Positions 1 to 11,664 of a stretch of DNA of 64,000 bases are shown piece after piece (the first letter of the stretch is position 1; every line of letters begins with the position of its first letter). The stretch comes from Mycogone perniciosa. Lineage: Eukaryota > Ascomycota > Sordariomycetes > Hypocreales > Hypocreaceae. The notes under the pieces are model-generated. The model did no database searches. It saw only the letters and a program-made list of their open reading frames with translations, and was not told where the DNA came from. Both the position numbers and the translations under genes were made by a program. The stretch covers positions 124,001 to 188,000 of the forward strand of contig JAOALB010000092.1 in the NCBI GenBank assembly GCA_025331125.1, given 5' to 3'.

Positions 1-34
1 AATGGTGCCCAGGCTTGTTGGCTAACTCTAAAAG

Positions 35-1754
35 CTCATGTGGAAGAAGATTGAGGGACTGCTGGCGAAAACGAATTATAAAGCTGCTGAAGACTGGTGT
101 CTAGTTGCTCTCCATGAGATGTTCTCCAACAGTGGCGAAGCGAACCAGGGCAAGTTTGGGAGGAAGCTCATTATCTGCGCTCTTGGTCTGAACGATGTGG
201 AGAAGGCCCGAGCTGCTTTCAATTCAATGCCTGAAGGGGTCCAGAATAATATGTTTTCCAGGTACTTGATGTTCAAAGCGTCGCTTCTCAGCTGGGACCA
301 TGACCTTGGCCGCCAAAGCGTTGAACATCTCAGCAAAGCTGCAGATAAGACCCAAAGTCGAGATGTTCTATATGCCTGCATCAGGGAAGCGCAGCAGGTT
401 GGCGATAAGATCTGTACGTTAGCAGCCCTGCAGGCGGTTGCTAGGAGTTGGGCTGTGGACAAGGTATCGGCCTGCAACTTGCCTTCTATACTACGATGTG
501 CCATCCGCCTCATTCATCTGATCGAAGATCAAGAAGATTCAACGGAGAGACATGTTCAACGTGCCAAATTTGCGGATGATCTATGTGGACTGTTCGAGAA
601 AGGTAGTTTGATAACTCGATCTACGAGATAATTGCTAATGCCTGGATTAGCCATTGAGCACGCCAAACACGACCCCAAGGATGAAGAACAAAACAAGGTT
701 TTTACAGTCCCAGAACTACACTGGTTTCGAAAGAATGCATACAACATCGGCGCTACAAAATGCGATACATGGGAATTGGTACATGTCATCAGGATCTTCA
801 ATGCATCTCTGGCATTCACAACCTGCTATCCCAAGGGTATACCCCTATCAGACGTGACGGAGATGGCCTTGATGGCGATGCGATGTCATTTTGTCATAGC
901 GGCGGCCCTGATATCGCTCGCACGGGCAGAGGACAGGATAGATGAGCAACTGCAACGCTATCTTGAAGCCCGGTACCACGTTCAAGAGTTTGATACTCTC
1001 CTACAGACCGACGCGGGATCCCAGGATAAGGAGATCACCGGGGATTTGCTAGCCAAACTGTCGACCTTATTTGTTTTCGATTTCGAGGCCGCGATATGCT
1101 TGAAAAATTGGGATGATTTGGGCCAGGTGGTAAGAAAGGCAAAGATATGCAGGGATGAGGTGATGTACAAGGCAATGGGGGATTGCTTGTTGAGGAGCCA
1201 AGCGCCAGGAAAGGGCAAGTCGAGTCCATACGAACGAGTCTGGGCTTTCGCTGATATATGGTCCACAGTCAGGTTTACTACTATGGGGCTCATTATCAAC
1301 GAGATATTCGAGCTGGAGGAGTTTGACCATGAAAAACTGGCAAAGTATATACGCTGCATGTTCCAGGCCATCCTGCCCCTTGATGACGCATCGGCTCTTC
1401 AACTCATTGACCAAGCGCTACAAATAGCGCGTGAGGGCAAAGAGGTATGCACTTCCTATTTCCGCTCTCAGCGGAGTACTGTCCATGAACTTACTACAAA
1501 TCCCCAATTCCTAACAATGGTAGGTCGGCAATTATTTCCCATCCGTGGAGCTCGAATGGCTCGTGGCCACGACATTCAACCACGCCGTCGACCACTACGC
1601 TCGAGGCGATGAGGAACCCTGCCACCGATGGGCCCTTAAGGCAATGGATCTAGCTGAATACATTGACGACGGAGGCACCCTGCGCGATACACTACAGGGG
1701 AAGTTTGCCAAGCTACGCTTTGATGGTCCCTCTACTGGGCGGCAGGTATGGTGA
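35..1754 (+). CDS. SPO22/ZIP4-type meiosis protein, 3' part (partial)
   Basis: C-terminal part of a helical TPR-like protein of the SPO22/ZIP4 family, which in yeast acts in synaptonemal complex assembly and crossover formation in meiosis. Exons in the window are 35..602, 651..1444 and 1524..1754; the introns 603..650 and 1445..1523 have GT-AG ends and CTAAC/GCTAAT branch-like sites, and the joined frame is open to TGA at 1752-1754. Bases 1-34 look like the end of another intron (CTAAC at 22-26, AAAG at 31-34), because the frame hits TAA at 23. Family-like stretches include SNSGEANQGKFGRKLI and, just after the first splice, ELHWFRKNAYNIGATKC. The N-terminal half lies off the left edge. The assignment rests on recognised family motifs; the exact orthologue name was not tested. 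Confidence 0.85.
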
Positions 1755-2656
1755 GATGCATACTACATTAAAAAAGGGGGCGAGATGTCACACACGCATA
1801 GTCTTGGTTTTCATGGGAGCGACAGGGATCACCTTGTGCGATGTGATAGGTACAAAACTGGAGATGGCTTCAAGGGGAACAGCAATATATCTGAGGTGAC
1901 ATCGTGACTTTGCTATGCTCGTGAGTAAATAATGTGCTCGCTTTCTCCAACAGCATCGGTAGTCGACATTGAGCAAACAAACCAACAAGAAAGAGAAAAT
2001 AAAAACAGGATTTTTCACTCATGGTGGGTAGTACAATGGCTTCACAATAGGTGAGGAAGTGAGTGAGAGAGTGAGAGTGTGAGAGAGAGGGAGAGATGTA
2101 AAGGAAATTCTCTTGCCATGCATGCCATACATACATACATACAACAAAAAACTCGCAGCGCTATGGACGATGTATGCGCAGTCTCGTGCTCTCATATCAA
2201 AACTATTGTGGAAATCAAAAGAAAACTAAACAAACGTCCGTGGTATCTCCAGCTCTTGCTTCCGTATATGTGATAAAAACAAGGACAGGACCTCCCCCCC
2301 CTCCAAAAAAAAGGGGGGGCTATAGAAAACAGTTGCCTAAGATTTCATACAACTTGTTAACAAGTATGACCAAACCCATCGAGTCTGTCTTTCTGTGTGT
2401 GCCATGTGGATGCGTCTTCTTCTACCCCCCAGAGTTTCACCTCGGATACTGTGCATTGAGAAACGATGATAAAGAGTCTTGCTATACAAAAAAGGACACG
2501 CTGAGATGCAAAACACACAAACAAGGCCAACTACTCCTTTACCTGCTGCCCTCCCAAAGTAAAGAAGAACACAACAATAATAAAGCTTTCATTCATCGTG
2601 TCAGGGGTAGTCCGCCAGTTTTCCATACGCCACCGTAATCATCGGGAAAGAAATCA
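1755..2656. other. Convergent 3' intergenic region
   Basis: This 0.9 kb lies between the stop of the SPO22-type gene and the stop of the minus-strand Zn2Cys6 gene, so it should hold two 3' UTRs. It contains a GAGTGAGA-type purine-rich run (about 2055-2097), an ACAT tetranucleotide run (about 2130-2146) and a C-run/A-run/G-run at 2290-2320 that would form a short hairpin. No gene is supported. Confidence 0.6.
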
Positions 2657-5143
2657 TCAGATAATATTTGCAATGCTTAAACGGTCCTTCCCAGCAGGGT
2701 TAGCCGTCGGCCTGTTCTCGCCACTGTATTTGGGCACGTCGGCCGCATATCGAGAGGCGTCTACCAGCCCCCGAAGAGTAGCGGTCCCTGGGACTGGCAA
2801 CTTGCCCTTCAGCTGTGGCGGAGGGAGAGGTGCCCACGTTGTTGCTGTTGGGGTTGAAACCCCTAGTCCTCGGATGGCCGCTTCCAGTTGCGACCACCCG
2901 CCCCAATCCCTACGCTCCTCCTCGTTCAGGCCAGTCCTCGTCTCAGAGCTGAATAGGTCGTTTCCTGGTAGTCCGGATTGCACCGACAACGCTGGGTCCA
3001 ATTTGTGAAGCGGCATGTCATGATCCTGGCCGTCGCCCCAGACCCAAGACCTCCAGGGAGCGGCATGCACGTCAGCCGAGACGTAGACTAAGAGTTCCTC
3101 GTCCCGGGCTAAAGACATCAAAAGACTCGTCTGATCCACTGGCGATCGTGGAGGTCCAAAGTTAAGAGGCGACGCTGTTCGTGCCAGACGGGCTGAGTAC
3201 TCGGCTCGCTTGACGCTCAGCGTTGAGGTGAAGAATGACAGATACCGTCCACAGGCTGTAGCTACGTCCCTCCGAGCGTCTATTGTCGCGAGAGCTCGAA
3301 TGCAGGTGACAGCATGGTCCAAGTAACCCGCCAAAAGCAAAAACAACGTAGAGCGGAAGATATGTGTCGTGAGTAGCGCAGTGGCACCTTCGGCAGGGGA
3401 ACTTGTCCGGTTGATCAACGAGGCTGTCTCCATGGAAATGTGTGTACACCTCTCGACCGCAGCGATACGAGCTTCAGCGTCACAGGTAGGATTCAGGTTA
3501 TGCCGGTCAAGAAGCAGACGAGCGTGGAACAAGTATGTCAAGGGCGCGAGGAAGTGAGATGCTAGAGCCACGTTGCTGGTCGGGTCGCAAGCTGGCGGAA
3601 ACGTGCTGAGGCACTTCTTGAAATGGCCATCAAATGCTGCCAGCGGTGCGGGTGGTATGACAGGAGATTCCATCGCCTTCAAAATAGCCGTGTATGATCT
3701 CACAACGTGGATGACAGCCAGAAGTGAATGCGTTAAAGGTTCAGCTCCGTTGGGAACCCGCATGCCGTCGTCACGAATATACTGGTCATCGACAGCAGCG
3801 GGCAGAGACACGCTGCAATCGTCATCATTAATCAAAAAGGGATGGCCCATCTCGGTCGCCATGGTCCTATCCAGAATGTAGATGGCCCACCAAGTTCTGC
3901 GACGCATTTCGCCTTCAATAACAGGCCAAGGCTCGACTTCGACATAGAGTCCCAGGTCTTGAGCTACCCGTACGGCATTGCCCAGCCAGCTCCAAGCCGC
4001 TGACTTGAGATTCATCTCATTGAGACAGATGGTGATGAGAACAAAGGCCCTTGCATTGTCGAGAGTGTAGTGATTGCTCCAAGGATCTACCGACTTTCGC
4101 GCCGACTCGAGCAAATCGGCTGGGCGATAAAACGTCATGGTCGTGGGAGGCTCGGATGTGAACAAGCTGCCAGTTGCTAAGACAGCGAAAAACAAAGACA
4201 AAAAGGCCGGCGATGCACGGGGCGGGTTTGTTCTATAAAGACCATCAACCATTGCTCGAAAAGACGGCAAATGTATGATGGGAAACATGGCGTGAGCGGA
4301 AGTGGAGTAGGTGGTCAGGAGTTGATCCGTCAATTGGCGAGGAGGAAGCTCTGGCGTAGGAGGGTCAAACATTGACCGAACTGGTGAACGGAAGCGAGCA
4401 GGAGGCTTCCAAATGCCTTTCGAAAAGCTTCGCAAGTTCGTCCTCGCTCTGACCAGGTCTGGGACTGATTGTGGTCGTTTCCGCATTCTCGTGTCGGACT
4501 CGATTGGCGGCGGAAGTTCAAAGGCTGGCTGCTCTCTCGACTCGACATCCACATCCATGGTGCCGTCTCTCTCCTGAAGTATTCGGCGCAGATTGCCGTT
4601 TTCGCGCTTCACCCTTTCGACCTGCTTTTCCAAATCCTGCACCTGCTTAATAGAAGACATCCTCCGGTTCGTCTCCTTGGTGAATTGGCATTTCACGTTG
4701 CGACCTGAACATTCCGAACAGCTGGTCGTCTCTGTCGCGTCGCACTTAACCTTCCTTTCCCGACATGCATCACAACTAGGATCTTTTCTTCGCTGGCGGT
4801 ATGCTCTTTTCTGACCTTGTCCGCTAGGGTTCCCCGATAGCTGCGAACTTCCTGGGCCTTGGATGCTCACCAGAGAATCCGTGGAAGCGACAGACTCGCG
4901 CCCCATCATCGAAGTCGGCGGCATGGGCGTATATGACGGAAAGCCCTGGTTCACAGGAGGCAAAGTAGGCATGCCAAGTGGCTGAGGAGGTGTGGGATTT
5001 GGCCTTGATGTTGCGTTCAGCATGGTTCCAAGGTACCGTGACGGAGGACGAGGCGATGTTGCAGATGAGACCGATGACGAATCGTATGACCTCGTGGAGG
5101 GATTGGGGGATCTTGGGTATGGGTTGTGCGACGGGTCAGCCAT
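2657..5143 (-). CDS. Zn(II)2Cys6 fungal transcription factor
   Basis: Single-exon gene for about 828 residues. The start chosen is the ATG at 5143 (MADPSHNPYPRS), which sits in a good context (CAACCATGG); another in-frame start at 5176 would add 11 residues. After a Pro/Ser/Gln-rich N-terminus comes a binuclear zinc cluster at about residues 124-152 with spacing C-x2-C-x6-C-x7-C-x2-C-x6-C (CDACRERKVKC then CSECSGRNVKC), a basic linker and a coiled coil (VQDLEKQVERVKRENGNLR) suited to dimerisation. The middle and C-terminal part is a fungal-specific transcription factor domain, with GHPFLINDDDCSVSLP typical of that fold. A nuclear DNA-binding regulator is expected. The target pathway cannot be told from the sequence. 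The 5' flank is a CT-rich leader followed by 9 kb without genes. Confidence 0.9.
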   Translation of the reverse strand: MADPSHNPYPRSPNPSTRSYDSSSVSSATSPRPPSRYLGTMLNATSRPNPTPPQPLGMPTLPPVNQGFPSYTPMPPTSMMGRESVASTDSLVSIQGPGSSQLSGNPSGQGQKRAYRQRRKDPSCDACRERKVKCDATETTSCSECSGRNVKCQFTKETNRRMSSIKQVQDLEKQVERVKRENGNLRRILQERDGTMDVDVESREQPAFELPPPIESDTRMRKRPQSVPDLVRARTNLRSFSKGIWKPPARFRSPVRSMFDPPTPELPPRQLTDQLLTTYSTSAHAMFPIIHLPSFRAMVDGLYRTNPPRASPAFLSLFFAVLATGSLFTSEPPTTMTFYRPADLLESARKSVDPWSNHYTLDNARAFVLITICLNEMNLKSAAWSWLGNAVRVAQDLGLYVEVEPWPVIEGEMRRRTWWAIYILDRTMATEMGHPFLINDDDCSVSLPAAVDDQYIRDDGMRVPNGAEPLTHSLLAVIHVVRSYTAILKAMESPVIPPAPLAAFDGHFKKCLSTFPPACDPTSNVALASHFLAPLTYLFHARLLLDRHNLNPTCDAEARIAAVERCTHISMETASLINRTSSPAEGATALLTTHIFRSTLFLLLAGYLDHAVTCIRALATIDARRDVATACGRYLSFFTSTLSVKRAEYSARLARTASPLNFGPPRSPVDQTSLLMSLARDEELLVYVSADVHAAPWRSWVWGDGQDHDMPLHKLDPALSVQSGLPGNDLFSSETRTGLNEEERRDWGGWSQLEAAIRGLGVSTPTATTWAPLPPPQLKGKLPVPGTATLRGLVDASRYAADVPKYSGENRPTANPAGKDRLSIANII

Positions 5144-5221
5144 GGTTGATGCGTGCTGTTGGTTGACAAGCACCAATCGCCAGGCCCAAGAGGGTTGTTC
5201 AGGAACCGAGTCGGCCTGTTA

Positions 5222-5257
5222 CAGAGAGATAGAGATAGAGATAGAGATAAAGAGAGA

Positions 5258-5301
<44 letters not shown>
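5222..5301. repeat. GA/CT microsatellite in the Zn2Cys6 gene leader
   Basis: About 80 bp of GATAGA and then nearly pure GA dinucleotides, beginning 79 bp upstream of the Zn2Cys6 start codon. On the coding (minus) strand it reads as a CT tract, a common feature of fungal promoters and 5' leaders. Length variation between strains is likely. Confidence 0.9.
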
Positions 5302-5305
<4 letters not shown>

Positions 5306-5822
5306 ATATATCAAAATATGGCCTCCAGATTAGTGCAAGACGTGAGAGCGAACAGGGCCGGCTGAACTCTTCGTCTTCGCTTGGGTGATGTGACAGCCAA
5401 AATGGCTGATGACGAAAGACGATGCAGCCAACAAACAGACTGGTACGAAGCACGAAGTACGTACGGACGGACCAGGATACCTGCGATATCTGTTTGCGCG
5501 CAGTGCTGTGTGTAACTCTGCTGCGCTCAATTTCGGGAGATGGGATCCACGATTGATTACCCTCTCGTGTGACCTAGGATGCCGTGCGGCGGCTGGATCA
5601 GACAGACCCAATGCAGGCAGTCGGTCGGTTTAACTAGCTAGTTAGGAACTGAACTGGAGTGCCGTGCCGTCTGGCGCCGCTCTGATCAGAGTCGCAAACG
5701 AGCATCTGCAACAGCCGGAGGAGCCACAAGGGAGGCTTTTGATCTGGACGAGGCAGAGCACTCCCTCCAGGAACGGAGTAAAGGCAGGCGGGCGGGATGA
5801 CGATTCTCCGCAAGTGCTGGTA

Positions 5823-5850
5823 CAGGCACAGGCACAGGCACAGGCACAGG
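5823..5850. repeat. CAGGCA hexanucleotide repeat
   Basis: Four full and one partial copy of CAGGCA in tandem, in the gene-poor interval upstream of the Zn2Cys6 gene. Confidence 0.9.
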
Positions 5851-6074
5851 ACACAGACGCAGGCAACCAACCGTAGGATCCGATAGGCGTTTGCGCACCG
5901 GCCTGTTGGTGGTGGTGCAAGCGAAGGAGCCGTCAAAGGAGGAGGAGCCGTAGCAGTAGTATGTAGGAGGCAGCGCGAGTACGAAGTAAAGTGGTAGTGG
6001 TAGAGAGGAGGGGAGTGGAGTGGAGGAGAGGCGGCTCCTGGTAGGTAAGGTAGGTAAGTAGAGAGGTAGTACGG

Positions 6075-6110
6075 AGTAGTAGTAGTAGTAGCAGCAGCAG
6101 CAGCAGCAGT
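6075..6110. repeat. AGT then CAG trinucleotide repeats
   Basis: Six AGT units run directly into six CAG units. The start of the array overlaps a TACGGAGTA motif (6070-6078), suggesting that the motif's AGT end may have seeded the trinucleotide expansion. Confidence 0.9.
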
Positions 6111-6504
6111 ATATCGCCTCGCGGCACCAGGCGGCTTTTCCAGGCGGCTTACAGCAGAACAGCTGTACCCGTACTCCGTACATACGTATCAGTGGGCGCT
6201 CATCCGTCATCCGCTGTGGCTCTCCACGCGTTAAATCAGATTCGGAAATATCTGTAGGCTGACATGGGGCGGGCAGGGTAAGGCCGCCCTCTGGAAAATG
6301 ACCGACTAGGGCAGTCAAGATCAGCCAAAGCCACTAACGTGTTTCGAGCGCCAGCTGGGCTAATGGGTATGTACGTATGTAGCAGTACTACTTGTATAGG
6401 AGTTACTAACATCAGGGGTCAGCACTTTGTCTCTACCACCCCCTCTCCTCCCTCTCTGTTTCTCATTCTTTGGTGGCCTTGAAATGGGGGGATAGCCTGA
6501 TGGG

Positions 6505-6570
6505 GAGAGAGAGAAACAGACAGAGACAGGCAGAGACAGAGACAGAGACAGAGACAGAGACAGAGAGAGG
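6505..6570. repeat. GAGACA/GA purine-rich repeat
   Basis: A 66 bp tract of GA dinucleotides and degenerate GAGACA or CAGAGA hexamers. No coding role is seen on either strand. Confidence 0.85.
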
Positions 6571-7753
6571 TACCAGGTGCTGGTAGTACTACTACTACGG
6601 AAGCCTGGCAGAAGAAGGGATCCGTCGAGATGGCACACTGACTCCACAGAACCGAACCGACATCGAATCATATCAGAGCCCTTTCTCAGATGTGTTGACC
6701 GAGGAGGGTGCGGTCTTCTTGGTGATGTAGCTTTCAAGAATGGATGGACAGGAAGCAGTACATAATACATATCGTACATAAAAGAAGAGGCGCGTGTGTG
6801 TGCGAGTTGAGTGAGTGTGTGTGTGTGGCGCCGCCATGAGTAAGGCCAAGCGAACGGCCAGCCCCCGAGCGCACGCACAAAGTATTACTACTACTACTCC
6901 TCGCAGTAGGTAATATGTACGGAGTCTACTCCGTCATGTGTGAGTCCTCCGACTCGTCCACATTTCCCTCGACCCGATCCTGCCAAGCTTCGTTCGGCAT
7001 GTGGCACCTTCTGGGGCCGAAGACGTCTATTTCGGGATATGATGTGCACGAGGAGACAGGGGACAGTAAGCTTTTTGGCCAGTCTTCCTTGGATGCCGAC
7101 TGGCTCCCTCAGCCCCTAGCCTAGCGGGGGAAGAGAGGGGGCCGTTTTCTAGTTTTATGGGTAATGGTAATATTATGGAATACTAATAAAGAATAAAAGA
7201 GGGCGCTCGCTCCCTACGAGTAGTACGAGTAGTACGGAGTAGTAGTAGTGGTATGTACAAGTGTCTAGAACATCTGGGACATGTTCTTCCTCGCTTCGCG
7301 TGCCGGGGAATTCGATGGAGGCTGATGGCGAGCGACTGTCCCTTCAAAATGCCATTTCAAGCGCCAGACGTGATGCAGATGGCAGGATGAAGGATGCACG
7401 TCCATCCGTTGGATCATGCCTCGTATATGTACACTTGCTTGTACTTGCCTACACAAAGAGCCGCAGATGGTAGGTAGTTAGGAGTACGAAGTACTTTGTA
7501 CTGCGCCGCAAAATGCCCAAGACCCAAGACATACTCCGTACTCCGTACATACATACCTTTTGTCAATCTGAACACCAGAATGCCAAAGCGATGCGCTGTT
7601 TTTGCGGCTCCCCGCCTGGACTAACTACGAGTAGGCACTCGTAGACGGACGGCACTGTAATAATGCACTGTGCATAGCGTGATGTGATGAGAGAGCCTGC
7701 CGAGCAATCAGACGCGTGTCGTCGGAAGGTGTTGGGTCACCACTCATCTACGA

Positions 7754-7771
7754 GTACTCCGTACGGAGTAC
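7754..7771. repeat. 18 bp perfect palindrome of the TACGGAGTA family
   Basis: GTACTCCGTACGGAGTAC is identical to its own reverse complement and is made of two head-to-head TACGGAGTA units. It is one of the cleanest members of a dispersed family found mostly between genes in this window. Confidence 0.9.
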
Positions 7772-8650
7772 GGGTAAACTCACTGATCAAATTTATCAAA
7801 TGGCTGCGGCCAAGACTCTGGTGGGCGCAGCGCCATGTATGTACACTTGGCCGGTTTGAGGCCGTTCTCCGAACCACTGGCTGGGGTTCGTTTCGAGACA
7901 ATGGCACGGAGCGGAGCGTGCACACACAAAACAGCCCTGCATACGGAGTACAGAGTACTGCTGTTTGAGCAGAGGCCTCAATTCAAAGACCCAGATGCCA
8001 CCTCTGCGCGTGCGCCAATGGCACGGCAGTATCCGCCAAAGGGCGGGTGCCCGAGAAGGTGACGAATCCCAAGCTAACAGGGAGGAATGTGGAGTTGCTC
8101 GGTTTGGAGCCGAGCAAGCCGCCGGCCCTAGGCAGTCCGAGCAGGTCCTCGTACGTACTGCAGACTCGCCTTGCCAATGCCTCCTGTACGAACGGAGCAC
8201 GCAGGATCGATCTGCTTGCCATGTACGAAGTACGGACTTGGACGTCTGTATGTACTCCGCAACCACACCCGTATGAGATGAACAGATCTTGTACTGTAGC
8301 TGTAGTGACGGCCCCACGTCGAGCCGCTGCAGAGAAACGAAAGAAGAAAAAAACAATGCGTACAACCGGATGGATGGTCTGCAGCATGTCGCGTAACTAA
8401 TACTATCCCCGAGATACCAGGTCGAAAAATGAGTACCGGGCGCCGGGTCTCTTCGTCAAACGGACCTCTGGGCATTATTACAGGTCGTATGGAGGGGAGA
8501 AATAGGCTGTCTTGGCCCAGCAGGCGGCCGGAAGACTCCGGAAGGTTCTCCCTACAGTACCGGAGTATTGCCTTCTTTTTCCCCTTGCCTGCAAAGCCCG
8601 ACGGCCTGGTCCGCACCCCAGCATAACAAGAGGGCTACTCCGTACAGAGC

Positions 8651-8700
8651 AAGGGGGTAAGGGAGCAAGGGAGTAAGGCAGCAAGGGAGCAAGGGAAGTA
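8651..8700 (+). repeat. 8 bp G-rich minisatellite (GGGAGYAA units)
   Basis: Six tandem units of an 8 bp motif close to GGGAGCAA/GGGAGTAA. G runs fall at 8653-8657, 8661-8663, 8669-8671, 8685-8687 and 8693-8695, with one unit decayed to GGC. Because of that unit a four-run quadruplex would need one loop of about 13 nt. Confidence 0.8.
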
Positions 8701-11130
8701 AGTCCCATCCTGGCTGATGTTGCGAGAAGGATGGAAGCCCTTGGCGCTTCGCTGTTGTAACTTCAAACATGCACAGTGTCCGTTATGCAACGCTCCAGTC
8801 GCAGTACTCGTACAAGTATGTGGTAGTATTCTGTACTTCGCAGGTGGTATTTGTACCCACAACTGAATATGATGGGGCGGGTGGGTGGACGCCACACTCG
8901 GGAAACGGCGCCGAGGCTAGACAATGTGAGAAATGATAGTATCGCCTCGGACTAACAGTGGTACTCGTACGGAGTACTCGTAGTTGTGGTTGTAGCAGTA
9001 CGGAGTAGTATTCCGTAGTCCGTATGTACAGATGTCGGGTGAATACTAGCGAAAATAAGCAGGCTGCCAAGACATCGCGCCTAGTAGGAGTCGTACTAGA
9101 TATTATTACTATTATGACTACTTCTACGACTACTACTGCACAGTACTAGTACACCCTCGTTAGTACTTGATGAGCGGGATATTGGGCCTTTGTTTCGGGA
9201 ATCCCACTCGCTTCTCACCATAATAGGGACTAGTACTCTTGGAGCTTGATAATCTCGGTCGGCCCGGTGTTCTTCCATTTCTCCCATGATCTTACCAGCT
9301 CGGGAGAAATAATTCTAGCAATAGTGCTAGTGCTTTGTAAGTATGTACATAAGTACTAATAGTATTACTGTAGTAGTATACTACTCGTATTGAGCAACTA
9401 GCAGGCATTTTATTAACCACCTACCGTATTGGGTAGTACCTTATCTCAGGAGCGGAGCGAGAGGCTGGCGTCCCGCGCCGTTTCATTGGCTAAAATGGGC
9501 GCAGCAAACATGATGATTGCCTTCGCTAAAAATGCAAAGAGCAACACGTGCTCATCTCAGCATCTCGATGAGCATTTTGTGATGCTGCAGATCTATGGAA
9601 CGCTGTTGTGACACGCTCGCTCGGACCCATGGACTGTGTCCATACAAAGTACACAGTACACAGTATATACTATTTGCTAGTACGGAGTACTACTACTACA
9701 TACCTTAGTACTACCTACTCCTCGCCAGCCAAAGGACAAATGCTGTTGTTACATATGCCTGAGCAGCGATTCATGACGGCAGCCTTCCAAGAGGGATCTC
9801 CGGAGGAACCTCTACTCGCAATGGCTAGTGCAAGCTGGCCAAGACTCACCCGCGAATCAAGCGGTAGCGGCGACATAACGGATCATGTCCCTGGTCTTCA
9901 GCAACTGCCGGCACCTCGAGAACTAACCACCTATTCTCCATCTGCCAGCACAATGCGTACCAATGAAATCGGATTCGATTCCCCATGTCATGGCTTGATA
10001 GGCCCGTCACATTGCTGGATCACAAAATAAAGCAAATACATGCCGTGCCAATGCCATACCATGCAACGCCCGTGGGCAAGCTGGATAGCCCGCCGACATG
10101 GCCTGGCCAGCTTAGGGAGGGTTATTACGTATGCACATGAGCGGAAAATCCACTCAGTGTCCCGCGACTGGACCATGGTCAGATCATCTCCTTTCTAACT
10201 CGAAACACTGGCGTTGCGGCTGAGGGGGGCGGGCTGCAGGACATGTGCCACCAGCAGGCAGCGTGGTCTGGGCTTCCAGAATCGCTGTCCCTTCTTTTGC
10301 GTACGAGTAGCACTATGAAGTACTACTGCTACTGCTACTGCTACTACTACTACTACTGCTGCCACCACCCACCACTGCGACTTGAAAAGAGTCAACATAA
10401 TACCGCGATAGCCGTCCTGTGTGCCACATGGTGCCCCTCTGCGTTTGGACCTTTTGAATCCCGACGGTGTTATTCCCCAGGCGTGGGCTCGTCTGTCGGT
10501 CTGCCTGGCGAGGATAAAAATAAAATAGGTAGGGCTTCATTCATCCAATCCATCCTCACAAGACCAACCATACTCGTAGACTTATTGCTCCTATGTGATC
10601 TGCAACGAGATTGCGCTAACTACCATCTCTCGCATGTAGATTTCATCTCTCTCTCTTTCTACGAGTACTCTCGTACGGAACGGCATGGACACGCCCGCAA
10701 AGACGCACCCAACCTTACTCGTAAGGCTCAATCAAGTCTTTGGATCTACCTGCCACCGCGCTAAGAAGTAAGCATTCGATCCGAATCGGCGCTCTCCGGA
10801 TGACCGGATCATAGGAGCCATTACGAAGTTGTCCATCGACATCGACAAGTGCCGTTGGACTGATGGCGTGTACGAGTACTTCGTACTTCGTAGGTACAAA
10901 GTACTACCGCCGTTTGTCAACTTTGGTGGCATTGGCACCAAGTGTGAACCAAAATCTAGCCTTGAGGCTGTGTACTCGTAGTATGTAGGTACGTGTGTAC
11001 GAATACGTGTAGCACATGTTTTCTAGCTTGTCGTCATGGCAAAGGTACGAGTATGTACACCTAGCAGACCTTGACCAGGTTAGCCTTCCGAGTGGTCTTT
11101 CCCAGCTCATCTCACAAAGTGGTCTATGGA

Positions 11131-11148
11131 GTACGGAGTACTCCGTAC
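11131..11148. repeat. 18 bp perfect palindrome, inverted arrangement
   Basis: GTACGGAGTACTCCGTAC equals its own reverse complement. Compared with the palindrome at 7754-7771 the two TACGGAGTA units are joined tail-to-tail, so both orientations of the dimer exist in this interval. Confidence 0.9.
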
Positions 11149-11576
11149 CTATCGAACCAATACGAGTAGTACTCGTACTGCTAGTGTAGCCGCACAACAA
11201 ATCCATTCCGCCCCAGTCGGGAGCCAATCTCGGATCTTGGCTACGCTAACGAGGGTCCAGAAACACCAAGAGTGATGATCATTGCGGTCAAGCCAACGAC
11301 AATACGTTAGTATCCGTCCGACCCAAATAACCGGCGCCAATCTGACAAATGACGCCACCGGGTCTGCAAAGTACTAGTATGTAAGACGGAGTAGTATCGC
11401 ATCCATCACCTATCAGCGACATGCTTGATGACACGCGGAGTCAGGGTACGGAATACCACTCTGACACCTGCTGCTACCAGATTACAGCGTTACGGAGCAC
11501 TTGCACAGCTTTTCTCGGTCAGATACGAAGTAGTATTGCATGTGAGCAAGATCAAGCGCCCGGTTGCTGTGCTTAC

Positions 11577-11634
11577 AAAGTCACGCCTTAGGGCTTGATA
11601 TATCCAAAGTCACGCCTTAATAGGGCTTGATATG
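11577..11634 (+). repeat. Tandem duplication of an about 29 bp unit
   Basis: Two adjacent copies of AAAGTCACGCCTTA...GGGCTTGATAT, at about 11577-11602 and 11606-11634; the second has a 3 bp insertion (ATA) before GGGCTTG. It leads directly into the telomere-like tract at 11638. No function is known to me. Confidence 0.85.
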
Positions 11635-11637
11635 TGC

Positions 11638-11664
11638 TAGGGTTTGGTAGGGTTGGGTAGGGTT
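11638..11664 (+). repeat. Interstitial telomere-like TAGGGTT tract
   Basis: Three TAGGGTT units separated by GG or GGG. The four G triplets at 11640-11642, 11650-11652, 11655-11657 and 11660-11662 have loops of 7, 2 and 2 nt, which meets the usual pattern for an intramolecular G-quadruplex. It resembles the TTAGGG repeat of fungal telomeres but is far too short and degenerate to be a chromosome end. Confidence 0.75.

Noticed and set aside
5686..6318. A 210-codon minus-strand open frame in the gene-poor interval
   Set aside because: It is made largely of microsatellite-coded runs (Tyr/Cys/Pro-Val repeats), overlaps other long frames and has no domain.
8128..8616. Several overlapping 100-190-codon frames around 7.7-8.7 kb
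   Set aside because: They lie on both strands over the same bases, no splice-joined continuity or motif was found, and they include palindrome sequence.
11638..11664. Chromosome end or subtelomere
   Set aside because: Only three degenerate units, with ordinary housekeeping genes on both sides.
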